A stretch of 64,000 nt of DNA from assembly GCA_031418775.1 (NCBI GenBank), contig JANOJN010000170.1, positions 1 through 64,000 of the forward strand. Reading direction: 5' to 3'. Positions 49,252-58,991 of this stretch are shown here, in pieces. Each line of letters opens with the position of its first letter. Positions within the stretch are counted from its first letter, which is position 1. The notes beneath the pieces were generated by a model, which saw only the letters and a program-made list of their open reading frames with translations, was not told the DNA's origin and ran no database searches. This stretch comes from JANLQX01 sp031418775. Lineage in GTDB: Bacteria > Actinomycetota > Acidimicrobiia > Acidimicrobiales > JANYDT01. The position numbers and the translations under genes are program-made.

Positions 49252-49608
49252 GCGAGGTCGAACAGCCCTGATCGGGCCGTGGACAACCCGGTGCATAACC
49301 CCAGCCATCTGGGGATTTCGCGAATCTCTTCCACAGGTGTCATCGGGCGCCGCACGGTGTCGGGGGAATCTGTGGATGATCGACGCGCGCCGCCAAGCCC
49401 ACCACCAGCACGTTCATCAGTTGTCCACAATCCACAGGACCTACAAGTCCTACAACATTCTTCTCTCTTTCTTTTCTCTTTGTATGGGCGTGCAACGCAC
49501 AGCCACCATGTCGGCAAACATGGCAGCCGCACGTCACCGACGACATTCGCCGAACATGTCCTTTCACGAACCCCTACCCAAATCTGAACCCGTTGAAGCG
49601 AGGCCGCT
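49252..49608. other. oriC: Putative oriC in the dnaA-dnaN spacer
   Basis: This 357-bp spacer has several DnaA-box-like 9-mers: CGTGGACAA (49278-49286, reverse), TTCCACAGG near 49329, TGTGGATGA (49371-49379, reverse), TTGTCCACA (49431-49439) and CAATCCACA (49438-49446). They are followed by the least GC-rich tract of the window, a polypyrimidine run at 49468-49494 (TTCTTCTCTCTTTCTTTTCT), a likely unwinding element. No gene is seen. The location is the standard actinobacterial origin. Confidence 0.85.
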
Positions 49609-50700
49609 GTGAAGTTCCGTTGTGAGCGCGATGTGCTGGTCGAGGCGTTCTCGGCTGCTGCTCGAGCGGTTGCCACCAGGGCGGCGCTTCCTGTGCTGTC
49701 CGGCGTCCGGGTCGGCGTCGACGGTGCAAACCTGACCCTGGCCGGAAGTGACCTGGACCTCACGATCGAATCGTCCGCCACGGCCCAGGGCGAACGCGAC
49801 GGCACCGCGGTGCTCCCGGCCAAGCTTGTGGCGGACATCCTGCGAGCGCTCGAACCCGGCGCCGTCACCGTCACCGTCGATGGCGAAAGCGCCGAGATCC
49901 GCGGCGGACGGTCGGTGTTCTCGGTTCGAACACTGCCTGTCGCGGAGTTCCCCCGTCTGGGCGGAGCGCAGCCCGGCGGAGTCACGATCGCGTCGTCGGC
50001 CCTGGCCGATGCAATCCGCCAAGTTGTCCCGTCGGCCAGCACCGACGATTCCCGGCCAATCCTCACGGGCGTTCTGCTCACCGCAGAATCCGGTGGCCTC
50101 CGTCTGGTGGCTACCGACTCGTACCGACTCGCCGTTCGTGATCTTCCGGGCACCACGGTGCTCCAGGAGGGCCAAAGCGTGCTCGTCCCGAGTCGTGCCC
50201 TCGCCGAAGTGGCCCGCGCCCTCGGCTCGGGTTCCGAGGTCACATTGCACCTGGGCGACCGTGAAGCCACCTTCGCCGTTGGTGGGGTGAGGATCACCAC
50301 TCGCCTCATCGAGGGTCAGTACCCGCCGTATCGCAACCTCATTCCGGCGCAGTTGCCGAACACCCTCACGGTCTCTCGCGCCGCCCTTCTCGACGCCCTT
50401 CGCCGGGTTCGTCTGTTGGCCAGGGATGCCACCCCGGTTCGGCTCAAGCTCTCCGGCGAGGGCATGGAGCTCGTGGCTATCACCCAGGACATCGGGCAGG
50501 CGAACGAGGACGTCGAAGCGACCTATGCCGGTGCCGACCTCACGGTCGCGTTCAACCCCGAGTTCTTGATGCGCGGGGTGGAGTCCGCGGAAACCGAGAT
50601 GATCACCCTCCAGACGACCGATCACCAGAAGCCCGCGGTGATCCGTCCTGTCGGTAACAGCGAGTACCTCTACCTGCTGATGCCCGTCCGGGTCTCCTGA
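49609..50700 (+). CDS. dnaN: DNA polymerase III sliding clamp (beta subunit)
   Basis: Ring-shaped processivity clamp. The 363 residues form three repeated domains: KFRCERDVLVEAFSAAARAVATR at the start, VPSASTDDSRPILTGVLL in the second, and FNPEFLMRGVE with the end YLYLLMPVRVS, which form the partner-binding pocket. The start is GTG, with GCGAGG upstream. It follows the putative origin. Confidence 0.97.
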   Translation: MKFRCERDVLVEAFSAAARAVATRAALPVLSGVRVGVDGANLTLAGSDLDLTIESSATAQGERDGTAVLPAKLVADILRALEPGAVTVTVDGESAEIRGGRSVFSVRTLPVAEFPRLGGAQPGGVTIASSALADAIRQVVPSASTDDSRPILTGVLLTAESGGLRLVATDSYRLAVRDLPGTTVLQEGQSVLVPSRALAEVARALGSGSEVTLHLGDREATFAVGGVRITTRLIEGQYPPYRNLIPAQLPNTLTVSRAALLDALRRVRLLARDATPVRLKLSGEGMELVAITQDIGQANEDVEATYAGADLTVAFNPEFLMRGVESAETEMITLQTTDHQKPAVIRPVGNSEYLYLLMPVRVS

Positions 50701-50740
50701 GCGAGCCCAGAGAGGGCCGCGGTCACGGGCGGCGTGGCGG

Positions 50741-51898
50741 ATGCGTCTCGACCGAATCGAAGTACGGGGTTTTCGGAGCTACATCGAGGCCGACCTCGAG
50801 CTCGCGCCGGGTCTCACGGTCCTCGTCGGCGCGAATGGGTCCGGAAAGACGAACCTTCTCGAGGCCATGGGCTTCCTGGCCAGTCTGTCGTCGTTCCGTG
50901 GCGCACCGACGGAGGCCCTGGCCCGTGTCGTCGACCAGGTGACCGATACCGCCGTGATACGGGGGTTCGGCGAAGCGGGGACCCGACGGCTGGAGATCGA
51001 GACCGAGATCGCGCCCGGTCGACGTAATCGGACGCTCGTCAACAAGCAGCCCCTTTCCCGGACCCGCGATCTGACCAGGACGTTCTCGGTGAGCGTGTTC
51101 AGTCCTGATGACCTGATCCTGGTCAAAGGAGGTCCTGCCGAGCGACGGAACTACCTCGACGAACTCGCCGGGCGTCTCCACCCCCGGAACGAGGCGCTGC
51201 TCGGCGACTACGACCGTGTCCTGCGGCAGCGAAATGCGCTGCTGAAGCAGAGCGCCGGTCGACTGGACGCCTCCGCTGCCTTGACGCTGGACGTCTGGGA
51301 CGCCAAGCTCGCTGCCCTGGGCGAGCAGGTGGGGGTCGTCCGGGCGGACCTGGTCGAGCGTCTTGCTCCGATGCTGGCGCGGGCCTATGCCGACATCGCC
51401 GACCGACCGGCGCAGGTCCGTCTGCGGGTTCGTCCGTCCTGGTCAGGCGGGCTGGCGGAGGCGTTAGCGGCCGGTCGTGACGACGATGTCCGCCGGGGGC
51501 TGTCGCTGGTCGGGCCCCATCGCGACGACGTGGAAGCCGCGATCGAGGGCCGTCCGTCGAGGACCCACGCCTCTCAGGGCGAACAGCGGACACTGTCGCT
51601 CTCCATGCGCCTCGCTGGGCATCGTCTGGCCGCCGATGTGCTCGAGTCGACCCCGCTCCTGCTGCTCGACGACGTCTTCTCCGAGCTTGACCCGGTGCGC
51701 AGCGATGCCCTCATTCGGCATCTTCCCGCTGGTCAGGCCGTATTGGCCACGGCGGGGGCCCTTCCTGGGGCGGCCCCGGTCGAGCGGATCGTGCAGGTCC
51801 GGCGCAGCGAACGCGAAGGTTCGGTGCTTGTGGAAAACCCTGTGGAAACTGTGGATAGCAAGCGCGCTGATCTTCTCATCAACCGAGCGGATGGCTGA
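50741..51898 (+). CDS. recF: DNA replication/repair protein RecF
   Basis: SMC-like ATPase that helps load RecA at gaps. RLDRIEVRGFRSYIEADLELAPGLTVLVGANGSGKTNLLEAMGFL holds Walker A, QGEQRTLSLSMRLA is the signature region and LLLLDDVFSELDPVR Walker B with the D-loop. The 385 residues match the family. ATG 50741 lies 40 bp after dnaN. Its 3' end overlaps the DUF721 gene by 8 bp. Confidence 0.95.
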   Translation: MRLDRIEVRGFRSYIEADLELAPGLTVLVGANGSGKTNLLEAMGFLASLSSFRGAPTEALARVVDQVTDTAVIRGFGEAGTRRLEIETEIAPGRRNRTLVNKQPLSRTRDLTRTFSVSVFSPDDLILVKGGPAERRNYLDELAGRLHPRNEALLGDYDRVLRQRNALLKQSAGRLDASAALTLDVWDAKLAALGEQVGVVRADLVERLAPMLARAYADIADRPAQVRLRVRPSWSGGLAEALAAGRDDDVRRGLSLVGPHRDDVEAAIEGRPSRTHASQGEQRTLSLSMRLAGHRLAADVLESTPLLLLDDVFSELDPVRSDALIRHLPAGQAVLATAGALPGAAPVERIVQVRRSEREGSVLVENPVETVDSKRADLLINRADG

Positions 51899-52280
51899 GA
51901 TGGCCGACCGGTTTCCCCGAAAGAAGGGCGGCGATCCTCTCAGCCCTCTGCCGGCCGGCATCCGTTCGGTCGGCTCGTCACTGGGCGACGTCGCGAACCG
52001 CCTCGGGCTCGCCGCGCCGGGCACCCTGCACCAGATTTTTTCCCAGTGGACCGAACTCGTGGGTGAGCCTCTCGCCACCCATGTGAAGCCGACGTCGATG
52101 CGAGATGGCGTGCTACGGCTCCGGGCCGACGAGTCGGCCTGGGCGGCACAGGTCGGTTACCTCGGGACCGACCTGATGGCCCGGATCAACGACCGCCTTG
52201 GCACTGTTGTGGTGGTCGAATTGGCGGTGTCCGTGCGCGGTGTCAGGCCGTCAGCGCGTACCCGCGGAACCGGTTCCTAG
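51891..52280 (+). CDS. DUF721 family protein (DciA-like)
   Basis: 129-residue protein with the conserved DUF721 segment LHQIFSQWTELVGEPLATHVKPTSMRDGVLRLRADESAWAAQVGYL. DUF721 includes DciA, which assists loading of the replicative helicase in bacteria lacking DnaC, and its position between recF and gyrB is standard in Actinobacteria. The start ATG 51891 overlaps recF by 8 bp; ATG 51900 is equally possible. Confidence 0.88.
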   Translation: MAEMADRFPRKKGGDPLSPLPAGIRSVGSSLGDVANRLGLAAPGTLHQIFSQWTELVGEPLATHVKPTSMRDGVLRLRADESAWAAQVGYLGTDLMARINDRLGTVVVVELAVSVRGVRPSARTRGTGS

Positions 52281-52541
52281 CCGGGCTCGCGCGACAACTC
52301 GCGATCCCCGTCTTCCGTGCTTGGTGTGGGCACGCGATCTCCGCCGGAAATCCCCTGGAAGAGGCGGGATTCTGCCGTTTCTGTCCCACCCCCTCTGGTA
52401 GTATCACAAGGCTGAAATTCCCAGTATTTCCGGCGTTGTTCCGGCGTTCGTGACTGATCCGTCCGCCACCGCGGACCGCCTCCCCTGACCGGTCACCCGC
52501 TGTGCAGGAACCGCCCGCCACAACCGAGTTCGAGGACGTTG

Positions 52542-54506
52542 ATGACTGCAGAAAACACCAAGGGTTCGTCTGACTACGGGGCCAAGGACATCACGATCCT
52601 CGAGGGCCTCGAACACGTCCGCAAACGCCCGGGTATGTACATCGGGTCGACCGGAATCACCGGCCTCCACCACCTCGTGTGGGAGGTCGTCGACAACTCC
52701 GTCGACGAGGCCATGGCGGGCTACGCCACCCGAATCGACATCACGCTCACCGCCGACGGTGGCTGTCGGGTCGAAGACAATGGGCGGGGCATTCCCGTCG
52801 ATGCCCATCCCGATCCGAAGATGGAAGGCCGATCCGCCGCCGAGATCGTGCTGTCGGTGCTCAACGCCGGCGGCAAGTTCGGCGGCGAGGGCTACAAGGT
52901 CTCGGGCGGACTCCACGGTGTTGGCGTCTCGGTCGTCAATGCCCTGTCGGCGAGGCTCCAAGCGGTGATCGACAAGGGCGGAAATCGTTACGAGGTCGAG
53001 TTCCACAACGGCGGTCAGCTCAAGAGCAAGCTCACCGAGGTCGGCAGGGCCCCGCGCGGTCGCACAGGCACCGCAGTCACGTTCTGGCCCGACCCGACCA
53101 TCTTCGAGACCACCGACTTCCGGGCAGAAACGCTCCTCGAACGGTTCCGGATGATGGCGTTTCTCAATGCCGGCCTCGAGATCCGATTCACCGACGAGCG
53201 GCCGGACCACGTTGGCGAAGGTGGTGGCCGGCCCGAACAGCAGGTCTACCGCTACACCGACGGGCTGAAGGACTTCGTGAAGCACCTGAACGCGTCGAAG
53301 GAACCGCTGTTCTCCAAAGTGCCGGCGTTCAAGGTCGTCGACGAGGATGGTGTCGGCGAGGCCGAAGTCGCCATGCAGTGGAACACCGGGTACTACGAGG
53401 GCCTCCACGGCTTCGCCAACGGAATCGCCACCATCGAAGGCGGAACGCACATGGAGGGCTTCAAATCGGCCCTCACCGCCGTGGTCAACAAATACGGCCG
53501 GGAGAAGGGCGGGATCAAGGAGAAGGACGAGAACCTCGCCGGAGAGGACATCCGCGAAGGTCTCACCGCCATCATCAGCGTGAAGCTGCGCGACCCCCAG
53601 TTCGAGGGACAGACCAAGGGCAAGCTGGGCAACACGAGCATGAAGACGCTCGTGCAGAAGGCCACCAACGACCGCCTCGCCGAATGGTTCGAGGAGAACC
53701 CGGCAGAGGCCAACCGCGTCATCAAGAAGGCCCAACAGGCGCAGGTTGCGCGCGTCGCCGCTCGCAAGGCCCGTGACGTCGCTCGCAAGTCGGCCACCTT
53801 CGGCGGCGGACTCCCCGGGAAACTCAAGGACTGCTCGTCGAAGAACCCAGCCGAGTCCGAGCTGTTCATCGTGGAGGGCGATTCGGCTCTCGGGTCGGCG
53901 GCCGATGCCCGTGATCCGAAGACCCAGGCGATCCTGCCGATCCGCGGCAAGATCTTGAACGTCGAGCGGGCCCGGGCCGACAAGATGATGAAGAACACCG
54001 AGGTCCAGGCGCTGATCACGGCGATCGGCGGTGGCGTCGGCGAGGAGTTCGATGCATCGAAGTGCCGGTATCACAAGGTCATCGCGCTCTGCGACGCCGA
54101 CGTCGACGGGGCCCACATCCGGACGCTCCTGCTCACGTTCTTCTACCGGCAGATGAAGCCAATGGTCGAGGCCGGCTACTGCTACATCGCCCAGCCTCCG
54201 CTCTATTCGGTGGTCGTCGGCAAGGAGAAGCAGTATCTCAAGGACGACGTGGCGAAGAATGCCTTCGTCGCCGCGAGCCCGAACAAGAAGTTCGAGTTCA
54301 ACCGCCTGAAAGGCCTCGGCGAGATGGATGCCGACGAGCTCGGCGACACCACGATGGACACCACCAAACGCACCCTGCTGCGGGTCACCGTCGAACAGGC
54401 CGCTATCGCCGACGAGGTGATGAGCGTCCTCATGGGAGAAGACGTCGAAGCCCGGAAGCAGTTCATCGTGCAGAACGCCGGCGACGTCCGCTTCCTCGAC
54501 ATCTGA
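52542..54506 (+). CDS. gyrB: DNA gyrase subunit B
   Basis: ATPase subunit of gyrase. The 654 residues contain the GHKL ATPase domain (LEHVRKRPGMYIGSTG, EVVDNSVDEAMAGYA, GLHGVGVSVVNALS), the transducer, and the TOPRIM domain with SELFIVEGDSALGSA and DADVDGAHIRTLLLTFFYRQM. ATG 52542 is preceded by GAGGAC with normal spacing; a TTG at 52539 is adjacent. The 261-bp spacer upstream includes TAGTAT (52397-52402), a candidate -10 element. Confidence 0.97.
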   Translation: MTAENTKGSSDYGAKDITILEGLEHVRKRPGMYIGSTGITGLHHLVWEVVDNSVDEAMAGYATRIDITLTADGGCRVEDNGRGIPVDAHPDPKMEGRSAAEIVLSVLNAGGKFGGEGYKVSGGLHGVGVSVVNALSARLQAVIDKGGNRYEVEFHNGGQLKSKLTEVGRAPRGRTGTAVTFWPDPTIFETTDFRAETLLERFRMMAFLNAGLEIRFTDERPDHVGEGGGRPEQQVYRYTDGLKDFVKHLNASKEPLFSKVPAFKVVDEDGVGEAEVAMQWNTGYYEGLHGFANGIATIEGGTHMEGFKSALTAVVNKYGREKGGIKEKDENLAGEDIREGLTAIISVKLRDPQFEGQTKGKLGNTSMKTLVQKATNDRLAEWFEENPAEANRVIKKAQQAQVARVAARKARDVARKSATFGGGLPGKLKDCSSKNPAESELFIVEGDSALGSAADARDPKTQAILPIRGKILNVERARADKMMKNTEVQALITAIGGGVGEEFDASKCRYHKVIALCDADVDGAHIRTLLLTFFYRQMKPMVEAGYCYIAQPPLYSVVVGKEKQYLKDDVAKNAFVAASPNKKFEFNRLKGLGEMDADELGDTTMDTTKRTLLRVTVEQAAIADEVMSVLMGEDVEARKQFIVQNAGDVRFLDI

Positions 54507-54611
54507 TCCAGCTGTGACTTCGTTCGTTCGTGCTGCGGTGAGGGGCCTGTCCCGACGTTGCACCGCCACGAGTATTTGTACCCCCGTTCGTTCAACTGAG
54601 GATTCCCTGGC

Positions 54612-57059
54612 ATGACCAACATCGAACCGCCGCTCGACTTCGACAACATCGAACCCGTCGAGATCCAAGAGGAGATGGAGCGATCCTTCCTCGACTATGC
54701 GATGTCGGTGATCGTGTCGCGGGCGCTGCCCGACGTGCGCGATGGCCTCAAGCCGGTGCACCGCCGCATCCTGTGGTCGATGTTCGACTCGGGGTTCCGT
54801 CCCGACCGGGCCCACGTGAAGTGCGCCAAGGTCGTCGGCGACGTCATCGGCAACTATCACCCGCACGGCGACACCGCGGCCTACGACGCCCTCGTCCGTA
54901 TGGCGCAGTCGTTCTCGCTTCGCCATCCGCTCATCGACGGACACGGCAACTTCGGTTCCCCCGATGCCTCCGCGGCGGCGTATCGCTACACCGAAGCTCG
55001 ACTTGCCCCGTTGGCCATGCAGATGCTGGCCGATATCGACGAGGGCACGGTCGACTTCACGACCAACTTCTCCGGTGATCGGGAGGAGCCTTCGGTTCTT
55101 CCGGCGCGGTTCCCCAACCTTCTCGTCAACGGTTCCACCGGCATCGCCGTCGGCATGGCCACGAACATCCCGCCGCACAACCTCGGCGAGGTGATCGACG
55201 CCACCACGTTCCTGATCGATCACCCCGATGCAACTGTCGAGCAGTTGATGGGCTTCGTGAAGGGCCCCGACTTCCCGACCGGTGCGCTGATCCTCGGGCG
55301 CTCAGGGATCATGGACGCCTATCGGACCGGCAAGGGTGCGATCCGGATGCGGGCCGTCGCCGAGATCGAGGAGCTCAAGGGCGGTCGTGAGCAGATCGTC
55401 GTCACGGAGCTCCCGTATCAGGCCAGTCCCGACGGCATCTTGAAGCGCGTTGGTGAACTGGTCGACTCTGGAGAACTCGTCGGCATCTCCAACGCCACGG
55501 ACGAATCAGCCAAGGGCAAGACCCGCCTGGTCATCGAGCTCAAGCGCGACGCAAACTCCAACGTCGTGCTCAACAACTTGTTCAAGTACACCGCGTTGCA
55601 GTCCACCTTCAGCATGAACACCGTTGCACTCGTCGACGGTGTGCCCCGTTCGCTCAACCTGCTGCAGGTGCTCACGCACTACGTCGCCCATCAGGTCGAC
55701 GTCATCACCCGCCGCTCCGAGCATCGACTGAAGAAGGCACGCGACCGCGCCCACATCGTCGAAGGCCTGCTGAAGGCCCTCGACATGATCGATCTGATCA
55801 TTCAGGCGATCCGCACCGCCGAAGACCGATCCGGCGCTCGCCAGGCTCTCATGGCCACACCGTTCGACTTCTCGGAGATCCAGGCGAACTACATCCTCGA
55901 CATGCAGCTCGGTCGGCTCACCCGGTTGGGTCGTTCCGAGCTCGAGACGGAGATGCTCGAGCTCCGCGAGCGGATCTCCGGTCTCGAGGCCATCCTCGGC
56001 GACGACGCGGTGCTGCGTACGGTCATCAAGTCCGAGATGGGCGCCGTTCGTGAGCAGTTCGCCACGCCGCGCAAGTCGATCATCACGTTCGATCCGGGTG
56101 ACCTCAGCCTCGAAGACCTGATCGAGGACCTCGAGATCGTCATCACGTTCTCCAAGGTCGGCTACATCAAGGCCATGCCGGCCGACACGTTCCGGACCCA
56201 GGGCCGCGGCGGGCGAGGCATCCAGGGTGCGAAGGTGCGTGACGAGGACTACGTCACCGACATCATCTCGACCAGCGCGCACGCCTATCTGCTCTTCTTC
56301 TCCACCCGCGGCCGGGTCTACCGGCTCAAGGCGCACGAGATCCCGATGAAGGACCGCTCCGCGCGCGGCACCGCCATCGTGAACCTCCTTCCGCTTGCGC
56401 CGAACGAAAAGATCCAGGCGATTATCGATACGCGCACGTATGAAGATCATCGCTACCTGTTCTTCTGCACGAAGCTCGGTCAAGTCAAGAAGACGCTGAT
56501 GAGCGAATACGACTCGTCGCTACGCGCCGGCATCATCGCGGTGAATCTCCGCGAGGACGATGAGCTTGTCCGGGTCATTCAAACGAGCGGCAGCGACCAC
56601 ATCCTGATGGTGTCCAAGCTCGGCATGGGAATCCGTTTCTCCGAGGAAGACGTCCGTCCCATGGGTCGGGCGGCGGCCGGTGTTCGCGGCATGAAGATGA
56701 AACCGAACGACATCGTCGTGAGCTGTGACTCGGTCTCCGACGCCACCGACATCTTGCTGATCACCAATCAGGGCTTCGGCAAGCGCACGAAGGTGGAGCG
56801 CTTCTCGGTGCAGGGTCGAGGTGGACAGGGCGTCATCTCCTACAAGCTCCCGGTCAAGAAGGGCCACCTTGCCGCGGCGTTCGTGGTCGAGATCGACGAC
56901 GAGATCATCCTGATCTCCGACGGCGGGGTCACCAACCGTCAGACGGTTCGTGAGATCAGCTCGCAGAGCCGCGAGGGAACCGGCGTGCGGGTCATGGCGC
57001 TCGACGCCGGCCAGCAGGTCGCGGCTGTCGCGAAGGTGCTGCAGGCCGACACGGAGTGA
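54612..57059 (+). CDS. gyrA: DNA gyrase subunit A
   Basis: DNA cleavage subunit. The 815 residues include the winged-helix domain with catalytic Y126 in AAYRYTEARLAPL, the quinolone-determining segment HPHGDTAAYDALVRMAQ (T88 and D92 stand where E. coli has S83 and D87), the coiled-coil gate, and the C-terminal beta-pinwheel with the GyrA-box QGRGGRG. No intein is present. It lies 105 bp after gyrB. Confidence 0.97.
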   Translation: MTNIEPPLDFDNIEPVEIQEEMERSFLDYAMSVIVSRALPDVRDGLKPVHRRILWSMFDSGFRPDRAHVKCAKVVGDVIGNYHPHGDTAAYDALVRMAQSFSLRHPLIDGHGNFGSPDASAAAYRYTEARLAPLAMQMLADIDEGTVDFTTNFSGDREEPSVLPARFPNLLVNGSTGIAVGMATNIPPHNLGEVIDATTFLIDHPDATVEQLMGFVKGPDFPTGALILGRSGIMDAYRTGKGAIRMRAVAEIEELKGGREQIVVTELPYQASPDGILKRVGELVDSGELVGISNATDESAKGKTRLVIELKRDANSNVVLNNLFKYTALQSTFSMNTVALVDGVPRSLNLLQVLTHYVAHQVDVITRRSEHRLKKARDRAHIVEGLLKALDMIDLIIQAIRTAEDRSGARQALMATPFDFSEIQANYILDMQLGRLTRLGRSELETEMLELRERISGLEAILGDDAVLRTVIKSEMGAVREQFATPRKSIITFDPGDLSLEDLIEDLEIVITFSKVGYIKAMPADTFRTQGRGGRGIQGAKVRDEDYVTDIISTSAHAYLLFFSTRGRVYRLKAHEIPMKDRSARGTAIVNLLPLAPNEKIQAIIDTRTYEDHRYLFFCTKLGQVKKTLMSEYDSSLRAGIIAVNLREDDELVRVIQTSGSDHILMVSKLGMGIRFSEEDVRPMGRAAAGVRGMKMKPNDIVVSCDSVSDATDILLITNQGFGKRTKVERFSVQGRGGQGVISYKLPVKKGHLAAAFVVEIDDEIILISDGGVTNRQTVREISSQSREGTGVRVMALDAGQQVAAVAKVLQADTE

Positions 57060-57104
57060 CGCAGGTGGGAGGCCCGGCCGGCCGATCACGTCGGTCGTGG
57101 TGGG

Positions 57105-57121
57105 GGCCCGAACTACGGGCC
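57105..57121 (+). terminator. Short hairpin after gyrA
   Basis: GGCCCG (57105-57110) and CGGGCC (57116-57121) form a 6-bp stem with loop AACTA, followed by TTG. It lies 46 bp after gyrA and 36 bp before the ABC-F gene. It is a weak terminator candidate. Confidence 0.4.
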
Positions 57122-57156
57122 TTGCCGCGTGCCGGTCGACTCGGACCCTGATTCCC

Positions 57157-58824
57157 ATGGCATCGGTCATCGCATCCGGGCTCACGCTCGGCTATGGGCC
57201 AGTCGTCCTGGCTGAGGGGATCGACCTTGTTGTTGCCCCGGGGAAGGTCATCGGACTCGTCGGCGCCAATGGTGCCGGAAAGACCACGTTGCTCCGCGTC
57301 CTCGCCGGGCTCGACGCGCCGCTCGTCGGCACGGTGGCCCGCGCGCCGTCGACAACCACGGTCGGCTACCTGGCCCAGCAGCTCGATGTCGCGTCGCCCG
57401 ACGAGACAATCGGTGCGTGGCTGGCTCGTCGCACGGGCGTCGGTGCGGCCGCAGCGACGATGGAGGCGGCCGCCGACGCATTGGGCAGGGGAGAAGCCCG
57501 GGGCGAGGACTACGGCGACGCGCTCGATCACTGGCTGGCGCTCGGCGGGGCCGACTTCGACGACCGCCTCCCCGCCGCGCTCGCTGGCGTCGGCCTCGAT
57601 GCATCGAAGGGTCCGGGTGACCTTGTCGCAGTCTTGAGCGGGGGGCAGAAGGCCAGGGTCGGCCTCGCCGCCCTCGCCCTCGCCCGCTTCGACGTCTTCT
57701 GCCTCGATGAACCGACCAACGATCTCGATCTCGACGGCCTCGCGCTGCTCGAGCAGTTCGTCGCCGACGCGGTGAAGCGTCCGGCCGCCGTGGTGGTCGT
57801 GAGCCACGACCGGGTCTTCCTGGAGAACGTCACGACGGACATCGTCGAGCTCGATGCGATCGAGCGGCGGGCGATGGCGTTCGGCGGCGGGTTCGGTGCG
57901 TTCCTGCGCGAGCGCGAAGTGCAGCGCCTCCATGCTCAGGAGGCCTACGACGACTACTCCTCCCGGCATCGTGACCTTCTGGATCGAGCCCGGACGACGA
58001 AGGAGTGGGCCGACAAGGGCGTGCGCAAGAGTCGGGCCGAGCTGAAGAAGAAGGGGGCCGATCCCGACAAGATCGGCCGCAAGGCGAAGGCCGAGACCGG
58101 CGAGAAGCAGGCCGGCAAGGCGTCGCGGCTGGAGAAGGCGGCGGAACGGCTGGAGGAGGTGGCCGAGCCGCGCAAGGTCTGGGAGCTGCGCTACGTCATC
58201 GCTGAGGCTCCGCGGTCGGGTTCGGTGGTCGTCACGATGCGAGGCGCGTTTGTCCGAAGGGGCGACTTTGCGCTGGGCCCGATCGATGTGGACCTCGCCT
58301 ACGGCGACCGGGTTGCGCTGACCGGACCCAATGGAGCCGGCAAAACGACACTCCTCTCGATGCTCCTCGGGCGTCTTGCCCCCGACGATGGCACCGTGCA
58401 TCTCGGACGAGGCGTCGTCATCGGTGAGCTCGATCAGGGCCGGGTGCCCACGGAAGACGACTCCACGCTCGTCGATGCGTTCCTTGGGTGGTACCCGGAT
58501 TCGACCATCGCCGACGTCCGGACGCTCCTGGCGAAGTTCGGTCTGGCCGGTGACGATGTTGCGCGGCCGGCTCGTGCTCTCTCGCCGGGGGAGCGGACCC
58601 GGGCCACCCTCGCCCGGTTCCAGCACGACGGTGTCAACCTGCTCGTGCTCGACGAGCCGACGAACCATCTCGATCTGGCGGCCATCGAGCAGCTCGAGAC
58701 GGCCCTCGACGCCTATCCCGGCACCCTTCTCCTGGTGAGCCACGACCGTCGTCTACTCGATGCAGTTCGTGTCACCCGCCGCTGGCAGCTCGGCTCCGGT
58801 CAACTCAGCGAATCGCTCGTTTAG
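57157..58824 (+). CDS. ABC-F family ATP-binding protein
   Basis: 555-residue soluble protein with two ABC domains, as in ABC-F translation factors. First domain: GANGAGKTT, VLSGGQKARVGLAALAL, FCLDEPTNDLDLDGL. Second: GPNGAGKTT, LSPGERTRATLARF, LVLDEPTNHLDLAAIEQL. The linker between them (about 250-345) is a charged coiled coil with many Lys/Glu/Ala residues, the P-site tRNA-interaction element. Members relieve ribosome stalling or protect against ribosome-targeting antibiotics; which one cannot be told. ATG 57157 begins the first domain. Confidence 0.9.
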   Translation: MASVIASGLTLGYGPVVLAEGIDLVVAPGKVIGLVGANGAGKTTLLRVLAGLDAPLVGTVARAPSTTTVGYLAQQLDVASPDETIGAWLARRTGVGAAAATMEAAADALGRGEARGEDYGDALDHWLALGGADFDDRLPAALAGVGLDASKGPGDLVAVLSGGQKARVGLAALALARFDVFCLDEPTNDLDLDGLALLEQFVADAVKRPAAVVVVSHDRVFLENVTTDIVELDAIERRAMAFGGGFGAFLREREVQRLHAQEAYDDYSSRHRDLLDRARTTKEWADKGVRKSRAELKKKGADPDKIGRKAKAETGEKQAGKASRLEKAAERLEEVAEPRKVWELRYVIAEAPRSGSVVVTMRGAFVRRGDFALGPIDVDLAYGDRVALTGPNGAGKTTLLSMLLGRLAPDDGTVHLGRGVVIGELDQGRVPTEDDSTLVDAFLGWYPDSTIADVRTLLAKFGLAGDDVARPARALSPGERTRATLARFQHDGVNLLVLDEPTNHLDLAAIEQLETALDAYPGTLLLVSHDRRLLDAVRVTRRWQLGSGQLSESLV

Positions 58825-58827
58825 CAC

Positions 58828-58967
58828 TGGGAGGAAGGTTGCCCCTCAGTCGTTCGGTGCTGCGCCGCTCGACTGCTCGCAACACGAGTCGCCGCGGCCA
58901 GTGGGAGAGAGGTTGCCCCCATATGTGGGGGCAGAACACCTCCGAACGTCGCTGGGAGGCGTTCTGC
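58828..58967 (+). repeat. Two-hairpin module, copy 2, with a half-copy
   Basis: TGGGAG(G/A)(A/G)AGGTTGCCCC occurs at 58828-58845 and 58902-58919. From 58902 to 58932 the sequence equals the reverse complement of 4704-4734, including GCCCCCATATGTGGGGGC. A second hairpin follows: GCAGAACACCTCC (58931-58943) pairs with GGAGGCGTTCTGC (58955-58967), with one mismatch. It begins a few bases after the ABC-F stop codon. Confidence 0.8.
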
Positions 58968-58991
58968 CGCATGTTGTCGCTGCTGGATGGC

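Noticed and set aside
52404..55223. Very long minus-strand frame opposite gyrB and gyrA
   Set aside because: It is antisense to highly conserved gyrase sequence and reflects high-GC codon bias only.
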